Shown: positions 51,772-63,256 of the stretch, piece by piece
Layout of the letters: every line of letters begins with the position of its first letter
Numbering within the stretch: the first letter of the stretch is position 1
DNA from: Embiotoca jacksoni
Lineage: Eukaryota; Chordata; Actinopteri; Embiotocidae
Assembly (NCBI GenBank): GCA_022577435.1
Contig: JAKOON010000006.1
Coordinates: forward strand, 18,381,501 to 18,445,500
Direction of reading: 5' to 3'
DNA length: 64,000 nucleotides
The notes under the pieces: generated by a model
What the model was told of the DNA's origin: nothing
The model's database searches: none
Seen by the model: the letters and a program-made list of their open reading frames with translations, nothing else
Translations under genes and position numbers: made by a program

Positions 51772-54700
51772 AACAAACAAACACACAATACAGGTCAAAA
51801 CTTCAACATTATAAAGGATTTTGGATCTGTGTTTGAAGGGTGTCTCTCTAAAATGAAACATCTATTCACAGAACACCTGAAATATGAGACTACTTTAACA
51901 TTACTGCTGAGAGTAAGGGACTCAAAATGATTTATATTCTCTACCGTAGCCATGTTGAGATATTATTATACAGACAACAAACGAGTCATTTGTGAAATAC
52001 TAATATCTTGCTCCTAAACCCAGGTTGCAACTTTATGTTTTTGTCTTATTTGTGAGAGCTGAATTAAAAAAAAAAAACTCCACACCGGACAATAAAGCCT
52101 AACTTAGTATGTTTTTTTTCTAGTGGATGCATTTTCAAAGTAACCCAGAAAAGTAGTGAAGGAAACATTCTTGTAATTACGAAAATACGACTCATATGGC
52201 AGAAACGTAGAACAGAAAAGGGTTGTATCGATAGTTTTCATTTAAAACTAGTGGCACCTGATCACAAACACTGGATTTTCACATTGCAGCTTCCTCAGGC
52301 TCACTCACTCAAAAAACACGCCCGACTTCAATGCCTCTCAATACGCACATCCTGGCTTTAAAGCCTGCAGGTGGTGCATGTACGCTTTACTAAACAAACA
52401 CTTTTCTAGTTGTGGCTCCTGTGATATCCCTCAGGAGGGCCAGTTGTTGTGATCACAGATAAGGTGATCCCCTGAAGGGGTAAATTACCTTAAATCGCTC
52501 ACTAACTTGACATTGTAGAATTTGTTCTGTTCTCCTTACATGGCAGTAACCACTGGATGGCAACATAAAATATGGATTGTTCTTCAAGATACATACTCCT
52601 AGCAATCCCATCACTTGGTTACTTGTGACAAAAACATGTTCAAGATAGCATACCAGGGCCTGCAGTTTTAACAAAAAAAATGTAACATTAAAGTGTGTAA
52701 GGGTGATCCGGGTAATTTTCCGCTCCAGCTGCATGATTAATTGTATTGTAATCGAGACCTCAGTTCACGATTTTGTCACATTTTCATTCGGGACATCAGC
52801 TGCATTAAAACAAGCGCTCTGACTTTTTCCCTCAACAAATTACAAGGCTGAGTTACACACATACAGTCGATGGGTTACACCGCGCGACGCAGAGCAGCAG
52901 AAACTGTCAGTGAGGGAAATAAACCCAGTGAGTGAAACACTGGTGAAAAGAAAACGTACAGGAAAAGACAAAAGGAGAAGACGGAAGATGATTTTTGTTT
53001 TAATGCTCAGTGTCAGATTCGTGAAGCTGTTGCATAAAAGGTAAACAAGAGCGTTACTTTTCTCTTGTCCAAAGTAAGCATGCTTATGACAGGCACTAGA
53101 ATATTTTTGCTGTTTCCTCCTGTATCAGGTAAATAATAATAATAAAAAAAAAAAAAAGAAATCTCAATTCCAAGTAACAAGATTGTTTTTCGTATTTCAT
53201 CCAGAATCATGCGTTCCTATTTTCAAGCTGGCTAAAAGTGCCTGAAAGGAGCCGTACTGCGCAGAACACCACTGCAAGCTGATTGGACGGTGACATTCAG
53301 AGGCAGAACAAACTGTGGTAGAATGTGATTTTTAAATATTGACGTCTTGTACCCCTCTGTCACTGTGTCGCCCGACCCTGTCAGGGAACAAACCTCTAGT
53401 AACGCACTGTATGCCGAGCTTGTCAGAGACTCACTTTCAGAGCCTTGAGGTCATTGTTGAGGGAATGGCCCACTAGAACTGCGTCGCACGGCAGCAGCTT
53501 CCTGAGCTTTTCTTGAACGTCCTTCAGGGTGGTCGTGACTCGTCGCAACATCGCTGCAGTGATACCAGAGAACCTGCCGGGAGACACGGAGAAATTAATT
53601 TGAACATTTAAACATAGCATGCGACATTACTGACAAACTACACTGTTCGGAAAAATGACGCTTTACCTTAAGACTTAAGATCTGATAGTTAAAGTACCCG
53701 GGGAAAAAATGCACAGCGTATATGTGCCTATAAGATGCACCCAACTATATGCCAACAGACCTCCATTCCTGTACAAGTGTAAAGCTTCTCATTATTGACA
53801 TTTTTTTGCCCAAAAAAATAAGTGTCTGTGCGTACTGAGTGAGATAATCGAGGATGCAGTTCATAGGTTTCACCAGCTCGTTCAGCACACACGTCCCATC
53901 ACTGTCCACCAGAGAAACATGAGTCAGCTCATATCCCTTTTCTGTGAGACACTGAAACACAATTATAACACAATGACACACTGTTAGGAACAGCAGCACG
54001 ATGAATGTAATAACAACTGCAAAAGAACATACACTGTACACTGGAATGAGTTTGGTTATACGAGGAACGGAGAGGAACTTAACCACTCATTTTGGTTTTT
54101 ACTACCATGTCATAACACCACTGGATTTAACCACAGAAAGTGGTAATGTAAGTACATGATGGTGAGCATCTCACCATTTCACAATCAACTCCAAACAGAG
54201 GGCTGCTGTCAGTCACACAGTTAATGCTTTCTGTACACACAAACTCCTCAAAGCCTGGCATTCCTGTGTCAAAAGAAACAGAACAAGAACACAGAGAGTG
54301 AGTCCACGTCAGAAGACACTTCTCACTGTCACTGAGCCCAAACTGAGCTTTTAAAAAAAAAAGCTCTCCAGAGTGGATACATCTAAAAGCTGCCGTGTAT
54401 TTAAATGCGAGTGGGTAAAAAAAAAGAGCATATTGAAAACAATGACAAAGGTATGACACACAGTTAAGAGCAGAGGTGAAGTTAAAAGCCTTAAAAGACG
54501 AGTATGAAAGCACGTTTTCACATGTAAACTGCATTTTCAGATTTCCTTTGGCCTGGTCACAAAGAAGTCGGACTGATGGATACAGAGTGTTGGTATAAAG
54601 CTGCCACTGGCCAACTATATAATTTGACATCCTGTTGCTAAGGACAACAACAAGGTCCTAGCTAGCAACCAACACACTGGAAAATATAAAATTTTGACAG

Positions 54701-55546
54701 AAGATTTGGATCATACAATACGGTCGGCAGTCTTTTGTGGGGATATAGCAATTTTAATGCCGGGGCTCGACTTCCCACATATTCCACCAAAACCTGTGTT
54801 GTTGGTGGACCGCCAGCCCAACTGCTACATCCTCGGCTTCGCGCCGCCCAAGACGATGATAATTGGTTTAAAGAAATACAAACAAGCTGGAGTGTTGTCT
54901 TCCCCGATTAAATTAATATTCGAGTGCAGCCATTCTCCAGCACCGGTACAGCCCGGTGGAGACAGGTCTGCCTGTGTGAGACTTGAAACAAGGTGACTCA
55001 TGCCAGTAAGAGCATCCGTGTTTGTTATTAGATCAGCTCTGACAGCTGCCAAAAATATACATAATGTCTATCTGGGTAAAAATGACCGCTCCCGAACTCA
55101 TTCACAATGGGTCAAAAACTGCTTTTCATTGTTGACATTATAATGCAAGACTCAAAAATGATTATGTTAAAAAAAAAAAAAAAAGCTCACTCACCCTTGA
55201 CAGGAAAGTGCCTCTGGATCATCTCCTGCTGGGTGAAAACATAGGCTGTCAGTCCTTTTCTTTGTGTCCCAAACTTGGCGATAACTGGGTGACTTCTCAG
55301 TGCTGCAGCAGTGCACAAGAACACACACACACACACACACACATACATAAAGTACACGATTAAAAGCAAAAACACCGAAAGAAAACACAAAAACAAAACT
55401 ACCGTTGACAAATTAAATTTTGCTAAATGCCAGACAAAGAATAAGACATGGCCATGGCAGCATTGTTCATCACACACTGATCGCACCTGACTTTAACATG
55501 CGTCCTGGATGATCCGGTCACAAGTGCTTAGCTTGACCTACATCAG

Positions 55547-55604
<58 letters not shown>

Positions 55605-56386
55605 TATCACCTGGACGTATGTCGTTGTCTGGTTTGGAAGCAGATAAACAATCCACTTCAGGAACTTCAATGCTGAATATTCCAGACGCCACGTTGTCAG
55701 ATGATGGAGTGAAGGTGACCCTCTTAACAACCAAATAAAAATTAAAAAAAACAAAAACATGAATAAAATTCCTCTCATTAGATAATGTATGTCAGTTCAT
55801 ACACTCCCCCTGGTTACCTACAGTGCTGTAGTTGGTCCTGAGGTGTTGCAGGGTGAGGTAGTGTTTGTAAAAGTGACTTTGTGTGAGGCCTTCCATGATC
55901 ACGACATTTACACCTACAACTTTCCTCTGACGGTGGAGACGACACCAACTAGCAGACAGACAGGATGATAGAAACACAAGATTTAAGAAGTACAACAGCG
56001 ATTGCAAGTCCGCAGACATTAGTTGAGTGTTATTATAATTGGAGTATAAGGACACAGCGTAAGTTACTTAAAGAGAATTATTTGATGAGAGCTGACAGAA
56101 AATAAATAACACATTACTACCACAGTCTTTACCTGGTCTGTCTGATGCCACCTGTTTTCCCCAGAGCAGCATAATGCAGCAGCTCTGTCAGCTCCTTCAG
56201 TGTAATTGGTTGCTGAAGGCGGTCAGGCCGCACAGAGACCCTCGGCGAGGAGGAGGAGGTACGGCCACAAAGCAGCACTTCCTCAGCTTCCTCCTCTGTT
56301 TTTAATATCTTGGTCTTCCTGTGTGCTGGCGGGGACACGTTCTCTCTTTTTCTTCCGCTGCAAGTTGCTGACGAAGAAGCCTCCAT
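47149..56386 (-). CDS. rexo5: RNA exonuclease 5 (REXO5 / NEF-sp), 18 coding exons
   Basis: DEDDh 3'-5' RNA exonuclease fused to two RRMs; in flies its relative trims snoRNA and rRNA 3' ends. Exons 5'->3' (complement): 56133-56386, 55822-55948, 55611-55722, 55195-55302, 54175-54263, 53836-53951, 53435-53573, 51631-51725, 51446-51548, 51238-51335, 50753-50861, 50348-50464, 50132-50269, 49864-49959, 49458-49790, 49152-49388, 47291-47400, 47203-47149. Phases agree; 2436 nt, 811 aa (human 774). Motifs: SPLFGVDCEM (Asp, Glu; exon 5), VLVGHSLNNDLKAL (Asp; exon 7), GHDPTEDA (His, Asp; exon 9). RRM1 starts at MCVVFAGPF (exon 13); RRM2 is in exons 15-16 with FQSSEAKHAA as the RNP1-side helix; SLTPTHLPSW matches the conserved post-RRM segment. 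The N terminus is Ser/Glu-rich with a short basic stretch. A TAG acceptor-like site at 56391-56393 just before the ATG suggests a 5' UTR intron. Exon 2 uses donor GTAGGT. Confidence 0.93.
47848..48603. mobile_element. Tc1/mariner-type non-autonomous element in REXO5 intron 16
   Basis: Left end TACAGTTGCTTCAGAAAGTG and right end, read on the - strand, TACAGTCGCTTCACAAAGTT are matching inverted repeats bounded by TA, the Tc1/mariner target site. Just inside the left end, gacttttTGCACATTTT and the ccataatgacaacgtga phrase match the subterminal region of fish Tc1 elements. There is no transposase frame in the 756 bp, so it is a deletion derivative. It lies in the 1.75-kb intron between REXO5 exons 16 and 17. 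Confidence 0.75.
49960..50131 (-). other. REXO5 intron 13, U12-like splice signals
   Basis: On the - strand the intron begins GTATCCCT, close to the U12-dependent 5' splice consensus (G/A)TATCCTT, with C at positions +5 and +6, which is rare in U2 introns. A TTCTAAC branch-like motif (+ strand 49976-49982) lies about 17 nt before the AG. The acceptor side would also serve a U2 intron, so the call rests mainly on the donor. Confidence 0.4.
51366..51416. repeat. (TG)n/(CA)n microsatellite filling REXO5 intron 9
   Basis: The intron (51336-51445) is only 110 nt, and nearly half of it is this tract, which reads (CA)n in the REXO5 transcript. Confidence 0.93.
54650..55160. repeat. Dispersed repeat in REXO5 intron 4
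   Basis: On the + strand contains atgccggggctcgacttccc, ccgccagcccaactgctaca and attggtttaaagaaataca, phrases of a common teleost interspersed repeat (often followed by ccagagcacg). It spans most of the 0.93-kb intron between exons at 55195 and 54263. The + strand 100-codon open frame within it is unusually protein-like but belongs to the repeat. Confidence 0.5.
55320..55343. repeat. (AC)n tract at the 3' end of REXO5 intron 3
   Basis: Reads (UG)n in the REXO5 transcript. It ends about 17 nt before the exon 4 acceptor (AG at 55303-55304), in the polypyrimidine-tract position. Confidence 0.9.
55549..55602. repeat. (CA)27 tract at the 5' end of REXO5 intron 3
   Basis: Reads (GU)n in the REXO5 transcript and starts 8 nt after the exon 3 donor (GTGATAATT then GU repeats). 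Confidence 0.95.
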
Positions 56387-57642
56387 GATGGATCTACCGG
56401 GAGGTAAAAGAAAATATTTTAAGCAGCATTGTCTCGTGGATGTTAAATGTGATCCCTGTCATTTTAAGTTTGTGCACACGTAAGATGTTCACATGCTGCC
56501 CTTTAAATGTGTATGGTTTGTAGGTACATACGGCACAGACGTAGAAATACTGAGTCAAAGCTCAAGTGAGTATCAAATCTAAAACTCTACGTCTACTGAC
56601 TGATGTGTGTGTCAATAACATTAGTTATCAAACAAGTGTTGAGAATAAACATTGACATTCTTTTTTTTTTTTTAAATGTTTACTTTTATTTACTTTTCTA
56701 GATATTTACTTGTTAATTTTAGACAGGTAGTTCTTAGCTAAAACTAAATAAACACAAAGAGTTGGGTTCCTTCATTAATAATAGTTGAGAGTAGTTCACT
56801 TAATGTGAGACTGAAACAAGTAATTGTTTTATACGAGGCACTAGTGTTTACCTCCACTAAGAGACAACAAATACCAGTTGACTGTTTTGAAATATCATGA
56901 CCCCAAAAGTATTTAACTCATTGAAGGTCTCCCAGTTCAGCTGGTTCAGTGGGTGAACTTCTCTGTGCTCGGTTTTATGGTTCATTTTAGATCAACACTC
57001 CAAGCTGCCACTTTAAAAAATAATCATTTATACACACATTTATAGTTTCGGAGTATTTATACGAAAGTAAAAATGTGTAAATACCTGTTGTTGCGGGTAA
57101 AACTTGGTCCAAACTCTTGTGTTTCCACCACTGCTGGAGGTTAATAACACATGGCTAAAATACGTTTCCACATACACGAGTTCTAAATTAAAAAAATAAA
57201 TAAATGATAACGTTACTTCCTGTTTGTAACTATCAAAATAAAAGTTGTTGTGGGCACACGAGCAGACTCAAAATGGATGGATTATGCGCTCTGAGGAAAT
57301 CACCCATGACAAATCACTGTGGCTCCACGTCCACATACAAATGCCCATCGTATGCGCTGTCCCATGTAAAATGTGTGTTAAATCCGTGGTTAAGCTCAGT
57401 GTTGCATACTTTTATTTTCATGGGAAATCGTAAAACCGGAAAAGCAGCTCGTTCAGTTCCGATAAACTCCGACGTCTTTCCGCAATCGACTAATTGTGCC
57501 TGCTGTCGATGTTTGCTGACTTAGCAGACAGAAACAATCGAGCTCAGAATGATAGATGTGCGTTTGAATAAAACAGCGCGACTTTGCAGCGTTTTCAATT
57601 GAAAATGATGAAATGATGGACAAAAAAAATTCACCGGTTCCG
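56387..57642. promoter_or_regulatory. Divergent intergenic region REXO5 / ERI2
   Basis: The two start codons are 1.26 kb apart and point away from each other, so the two genes probably share a promoter region. An ETS-like site (acttcctg, 57215-57222) and GC-richer sequence at about 57420-57500 (aaaccggaaaa, gacgtc-type words) are the most promoter-like parts, nearer to ERI2. A donor-like CAG/GTATTT on the - strand near 57080 together with a TAG acceptor at 56391-56393 would make a 5' UTR intron for REXO5 and bring the two transcription starts together; this is inference. No other gene seen. Confidence 0.45.
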
Positions 57643-60600
57643 ATGTCTACAAAGAAACTGGCGAAGTAAGTATAAAGCCTGTTAGCTGGAGAAACAGCAA
57701 ACAAAACAACAAACTGGGTAGACAAGGAAACATATTGCAAAAGCGGTGATACGTTGATATTTGAGTTCCTTGTTTGAACATTGTAATGCACGTTTTGGTT
57801 CGTAAAGGTCACCAACACACATAAACACTTCTCCTCATCTCCTGGTGCCTCGACAGGGAATTGGGATTACTGAGGGAGCGGAGTCGGTCCTCCTCCGGGT
57901 CAAAGAAACCTCTGGTGTCAGGTAAGTGTGTGTGGAGCTTTCATGTTTAGATGTGGTCACTCTGGCTTATTGGTGGGGATTTTCTTACAGATCAAATATT
58001 TTCATACTTGATTGTGATTGACTTTGAGTCCACATGCTGGAGAGAAAAAAACAACGACGCCCAGGAAATTAGTAAGTAGCACAGCTTTTTAAATTCATAT
58101 TTCCTGTTTCATGTTTCCCACCTGTATTTCCTTTAAACAGCTGTCTGTCTTTTTTTTTTGTCTTCCTTTGTGTAGTTGAGTTTCCAGCCGTTCTGTTGAA
58201 CACGTCCACGGGGCAGGTCGAGTCTGAGTTTCATAGTTATGTTCAACCCCAGGAGCACCCCATCCTGTCTGAGTTCTGCACTGAGCTGACTGGGATCACA
58301 CAGGTGTCTGCACATCGGCAAAACTACGCAAGCACAAGGACGCTGACCGACGTCAAGCACTTTATATGTTCTCGCATCGCAACTGACGGGGTGACTTGTC
58401 CATCTCACAGATGCAGGTTGAGTCAGGGATCCCCCTTCAGATCTGTCTGTCTCGGTTCAGCCGCTGGCTGCAGAACCTTCAGCTGGAGATGGGAGTGGTC
58501 TTCCCCGGCAAAGAACAGAAATGTTCTGCATCTCTGCCGTCTCAGAAAATGTGTACTTTCCTCACGTGGTCAGGTAAAACTTTTTGTATGTGTCTACATG
58601 TCTTTAAGCTTGGTGTTGCTGTAAATTGTGACAGGTGAGCAATGTGATCCTCGTAACAATCTGACGTGGTTAAGATTATTCTTTCTTGCATTAGTGGCAA
58701 GATTATACAAAGCATCAAGTAGAATGGTGTTTTTTAATTTTTTTTTTTTTAATTTGTGGCGATCATTGAAAGTATTGAGATATTAAATGGACAAAAAGAG
58801 AATCTGCTAAAACACACTTAATTGAATGAGCCTCCATTTGCGTTGCGTACCAGACTGGGATCTTGGAGTGTGTCTGCAGTACGAGTGTAAACGCAAACAG
58901 CTTCATAAACCAGATGTTCTCAACAACTGGATAGACCTGAGAAGCACATACAGGGTAAGTACCCGCTCGCTTATTGTGTTTTTTTAATGCTTCCTTGTGT
59001 AATTTTCTTCATTCCATAACGTATTTAAAATAATGTCATTTTAAGTTAAGAGATAATAGTAATACATGTGACTCCAAAACACACAAATGTATTTAATTTA
59101 CATCAGCATGAAACAGGGGAAAGGAGCAGATATTTCCTTTTAGCACGGTTATTTATACATTATAAATGAATTAAATTAGTATCCATCTTGTTTTAAATTG
59201 ACTAATGGATCTGATTTGGCCTAATCTAATCTCCACTCATGTGTTATCGCTCTAACTCCTTTCTTTGTATTTCCAGCTGTTTTACGACAGGAAGCCCAGA
59301 GGCCTGAACGGGGCTCTTCAAGATCTAGGAATACAGTTTTCTGGGAGAGAACATTCTGGTACAAATACAGTGAACATTATTTGTTCTCGATCAGTGGTTC
59401 ATGACCCACATTTTTCCTTCGCCATCAATTCACGACTGAAATTCTTTAGTCACTCAAATCTATCTCTTCCAAAAAATACTGTAGTAATATACAGGCCGTC
59501 ATGCACTGTTCATCACCGGGTGACAGAAATGCAAATAGAGCTAAGAACTGAATGAAATAAAAAGGCAGACTTACCTAATGATTTCCAGTTCTCGAGAGGA
59601 GCAAAGTGCATTTGTTTTGGTTGTTTCTGTCACGATAACATTGATAGAAAACGGCTACTACACGCACGCTACATCTTGGGTTAATTTACGTTCCTAAAAA
59701 TAAAAGCACTTAAAGATTACTTTAAAATAAAATATTCACTTTTTCCCCCTTTTTTTTCACAAACATCTGCGACCTGCTCGAAATGGGCCCAACCAGTTGA
59801 GAACCACTGGTCTCGATAATTCTACATATAAAACAGCCTTAACCTCTTCTCTTTTCTTTTTTTTCATTCTCCTGGGCTTCTTGTCTCCTCTCTCTCTCTT
59901 CAGGTTTGGATGATGCCCGAAATACAGCTCATCTGGCAGCAAGAATGATGAGGGATAGGTGTGTAATGAGGGTCACGAGGAGCCTGGAGAGGGTGAGTGG
60001 CCACCCGAGAACATCCTTAATGAACCCCGACACCTGAAACTCAGCCTCCATCATCACCTTCCCAAAGAAACTTGCACGACGAATATATCGCTAATTTCAC
60101 AGATGAAAGATTTGATATGTTTTGGGTTTTTTTTTTTAACTTGTGATGACGCATTTTAAATCTCATTTATTCAAATAAATATAACCTAACTGCTTTTAAT
60201 CTGTTTTTTTGTGTTCTTAATCTGGCATAATATTTGAAATAAAGTTTTGTTGGTGCTTTGAGAGAAGACAGCAAGATAATTAATAATGTAGCTCAAAGGG
60301 ACTTTAGTATGTACCAACAAGAACTGCTGACAAAATCATATAGCATTTCAGTTTTAAGAACAAAGCAAATATGGGTTTTTATTTTTGAGTTATTGATTAT
60401 ATTTCTAATCTAATCCTCTTCTCACAGACCCCAGTAACGGTCAAACCCATGTTTGGAAACAGTATTTGTCCTGCCGACAAGACAGAAAAACCTACCACCA
60501 GTAAAAAGGAAAATCCACTCACCACGAGCAAACCCTCATCATCCAAAGTTCCTCTCAAAGCTTCTGACAAACGATCAAGTTTAGAGGACATTACTCCGAA

Positions 60601-61928
60601 TTTAGACGCAAAGAAAAACTCAACAGCTGTTCAAGAATCTGTTCCAGTGTGTCAAAGCCTGATCTCACCAAAGACCCTGCTCAATGGCACAACGGCACCA
60701 CGGTGGGGACACGGCAGATCGGTCACAGTAGAGGCTGCCGGTAGCCTCTCCTCCTCCGTTATGATAAACTGTGCTTCACCACACAATAACAGCAACAGCA
60801 GCCTGGTTCTGTGTCCTATTACCGTCAGCTGCTTTTCCAACAGAGCTCAACAGCGCTACGCCTCGAAACCAGGAGCACCACCAGGACCCGTGGAGGAAGA
60901 GGAAAGTGCAGCTCTTTCAGTGGAAACGGAGGAGAGCTGTGGTTCTTATGATGATGTCGTGTTGGAGGAGGATGAAGTTGGTCGTGCAACAGACGGAGAA
61001 TGTGATGCAGAGTACGTATCAGATTTTGACAGTAGATGTTATGAGTGGGAAGAGGCAGATAATTCCCACTACTCACCAGGAGGTCGGTACACTTTAAAGG
61101 ACAATATAAGAGAGACAGTTGATGGAAAAAACTCTAAAATGACAAAAATGAACTCATTCATGACCTGTAAATCTACAAAGACATCAAAATCCCATGTCTC
61201 TGATCACATAAATGAAATGATGCCGCATTCAGTGACCTCAGAGTCAGAGACTTACTTTGTTGTTCCTACAACTGTGACCAGGGGAAAACCAACTCGTGAC
61301 AAAACAGGACTTAAAACCTCTCGACTACTTCAAGAAACATGTGACGGGCCCCTTCAAAAATTTAAAGCCAGCACGCCTTTCCCATCCAGGCCTAAACTCT
61401 TTGTTCCTGAAAAGACCTCCACGCCCAATACGACCTTCGCCAGGCCCAAACCAACCATCACACAACACGGGAAACACAAAGAGGCTCTGAAGTCGCCCTT
61501 TACTATCTACACTGAGCCAGCAAAACAAGCCCAAGTTCGCTCACGTCCTTCCTCACGGGGCTCTCTGTACACCCCCAACAACGTCCTCTCCTCTTTGTCC
61601 ACCAACACTGTCCTCCCGTAGCGCTCGTCCCTCCGTTTCTGTGACAGTGAAAGGAGTCCAGAAGGTCACTTCCCCTCTGTGTGCATGCGGTCGTCGTGCG
61701 AAGCGTCAGGTTGTGTCAAACGGTGGTCCAAACCACGGGCGAGGGTTTTACTGCTGTCCGGTCCGTCGCTCAGGCGGCACAGCTGGGATGAAAAAAGGTT
61801 GTGAGTTTTTTAAGTGGGAGTCGGCTCTGATGAGGAGTAGTTCAGTGGCTGCTGCTGCTGTGGGTTCCTCTGTCAGATCAACTCTCCTCTCCACCTTCGT
61901 CCACCCATCACTGAGGAAAAGCTACTAA
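57643..61928 (+). CDS. eri2: ERI1 exoribonuclease family member 2 (ERI2), 9 coding exons with a frame break near the 3' end
   Basis: DEDDh 3'-5' exonuclease of the Eri-1 family with a C-terminal GRF zinc finger; presumed to act on RNA, substrate not well established. Exons: 57643-57665, 57857-57921, 57991-58071, 58176-58303, 58411-58573, 58854-58954, 59277-59358, 59904-59992, 60428-61928. Motifs: VIDFEST (Asp, Glu; exon 3), SDWDLGVCLQYEC (Asp; exons 5-6) and REHSGLDDARNTAHLA (His, Asp; exons 7-8). Exon 9 codes a long low-complexity linker, then CACGRRAKRQVVSNGGPNHG with YCCP and CEFFKWES, the GRF finger. The linker frame stops at TAG 61619-61621 while the finger is one frame over (+1). The GT-AG pair 61567/61621 removes 55 nt and restores the frame exactly (725 aa); without it a +1 shift or indel is needed (743 aa); unshifted the product is 641 aa and lacks the finger. 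An in-frame ATG at 57613 could add 10 residues; 57643 fits the MATKRLA-type start of mammals. Confidence 0.9.
59392..59809. mobile_element. hAT-type non-autonomous element in ERI2 intron 7
   Basis: Left end CAGTGGTTCATGACCCA and right end, read on the - strand, CAGTGGTTCTCAACTGG are hAT-type terminal inverted repeats. The flanks ttctcgat (59384-59391) and gtctcgat (59810-59817) agree at 7 of 8 positions, giving a clear 8-bp target-site duplication. It is 418 bp, without transposase frame, between exons at 59277-59358 and 59904-59992. Confidence 0.75.
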
Positions 61929-62720
61929 TGTGCTGGAGAAACAGCTGCACTTGGTAATATTGACACCGTCAATTTTAGTGCAAAGGAAAATCAATTTTCA
62001 AAAGATTATTTTCTGAATCGTTGTATTTTGTTTAACCCGTGTCCCCTCTTTCGTCACATTTAATTTAAAAGGATAAAAAGCTCGGAGACGAGGAAAGACA
62101 TTTTTTGTATCACACTGCTGCCTAGTTCAGAGTTGAGCCTGACCGATACTGAATTTTGGGGCCGATACCGATATTAAGGAATATAAGGATTCGGATATCA
62201 ATATTTCTGAGGAGATTCTTTGCACATACCAAGGTCTTCCCTCGTCTCTGGAGGACGTCGGTGCTGTGGTAGCGGTGTGGGGTTTTATTTGGTGTTTGAC
62301 AAAAAAAAATATGTATTTTACGCCAAGAGTCTTATTCAGCATTATGTTTTGTAAAAAGAACAAAAAAGTTGTCGTATCGGCCAATGTATACATTGATATA
62401 TCAATATATATAGAACAATATATCTGATTTGGGCCAATACTGGATGTTGAAATCAGCCGTCAGATATATCGGTCAGCTTCTATTGTAGAATTCTGCTTTC
62501 ATGAAGAACAACCAGCAAATCAAAACCTTTATTTAAGTGATATTGTAAATACTCAAATGATCCGTTCCACTTTTGGTAATTGTTAATAAGCAAATTGAAT
62601 TACTGCCAAAAGAAATTTGGTTGCTTTATTTCATATCATCGTATGGTATTTGTATTGTTTGGCCTTCACTCATTTTAAGATATGAATTTGTCTTTTTAGT
62701 TTAATAAAATTAAGTATCAC
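61929..62720 (+). other. ERI2 3' UTR and poly(A) signal
   Basis: Follows the TAA at 61926-61928. AATAAA at 62703-62708 is a candidate poly(A) signal. The MITE-like repeat at 62139-62476 lies inside this stretch and would be transcribed as part of the UTR if that signal is used. Confidence 0.45.
62139..62476. mobile_element. MITE-like element with 10-bp inverted ends
   Basis: CTGACCGATA at 62139-62148 is repeated inverted and perfectly as tatcggtcag at 62467-62476. The interior is rich in further palindromic words (ccgataccgatat, cgtatcggcc, gatatatcaatatat), so the strand could fold extensively. No open frame. I recall similar repeats in fish genomes but cannot assign a superfamily; the target-site duplication is not clear. 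Confidence 0.5.
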
Positions 62721-62879
62721 TGTATCGATAAAAAAAAAATAATTAAAAAATAGTCAGTAGCCTCACCGGTCATTCAAAGAAGAAATTGTGTTGTACAGTA
62801 AATATTTAAAATATTTTAATGTGCTTTGGTGAGCAAAATATAAATATTTCATAATAATAAAGGCAGTATTGGTCTCCTA

Positions 62880-63256
62880 CTTCATGTTTTGACTTTGTTT
62901 TGCTCCTCGGACCGAGCATTGCTTTTCCACGCGGCCGAGGAGATTTGTCCCTCCTCCCTCTCCGTACAGCACAACCAACAAACGTGCTCATTGTGGCTGA
63001 GACGTCCTTCCTTCACTTTGCAGTCAGTTTCAACTCGCACACATGTCGGAGAGGCGGGCTGCAGCATTCTGGGAACTTTCAAAGCTTTCTGCCTCGTCGC
63101 CTCCGCAGCTCTCAAACCTCGGTTGACCACGTCGAGCCGACAGCGAATACAGCCGAGAGGGGTGAACCGAAACCAGGAAGGTAAAGGCGGCTGCTGGTGG
63201 GCTTAAAACTCACGGTTCCGGTTGCATATCTGCTCGAAAAAACCCCTTTCGGTAAC
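62880..63256 (+). promoter_or_regulatory. THUMPD1 promoter and 5' UTR
   Basis: CpG-richer sequence (ccacgcggccgagg near 62928) directly upstream of the THUMPD1 start codon, after the AT-rich ERI2 3' flank. No TATA box evident. Transcription start not determined. Confidence 0.4.

Noticed and set aside
54694..54996. 100-codon + strand open frame opposite REXO5 intron 4
   Set aside because: Composition looks protein-like, but the DNA matches a common teleost interspersed repeat; no evidence for a separate gene.
57204..57524. 106-codon open frame in the REXO5/ERI2 intergenic region
   Set aside because: No similarity or splice context; it overlaps the probable divergent promoter.
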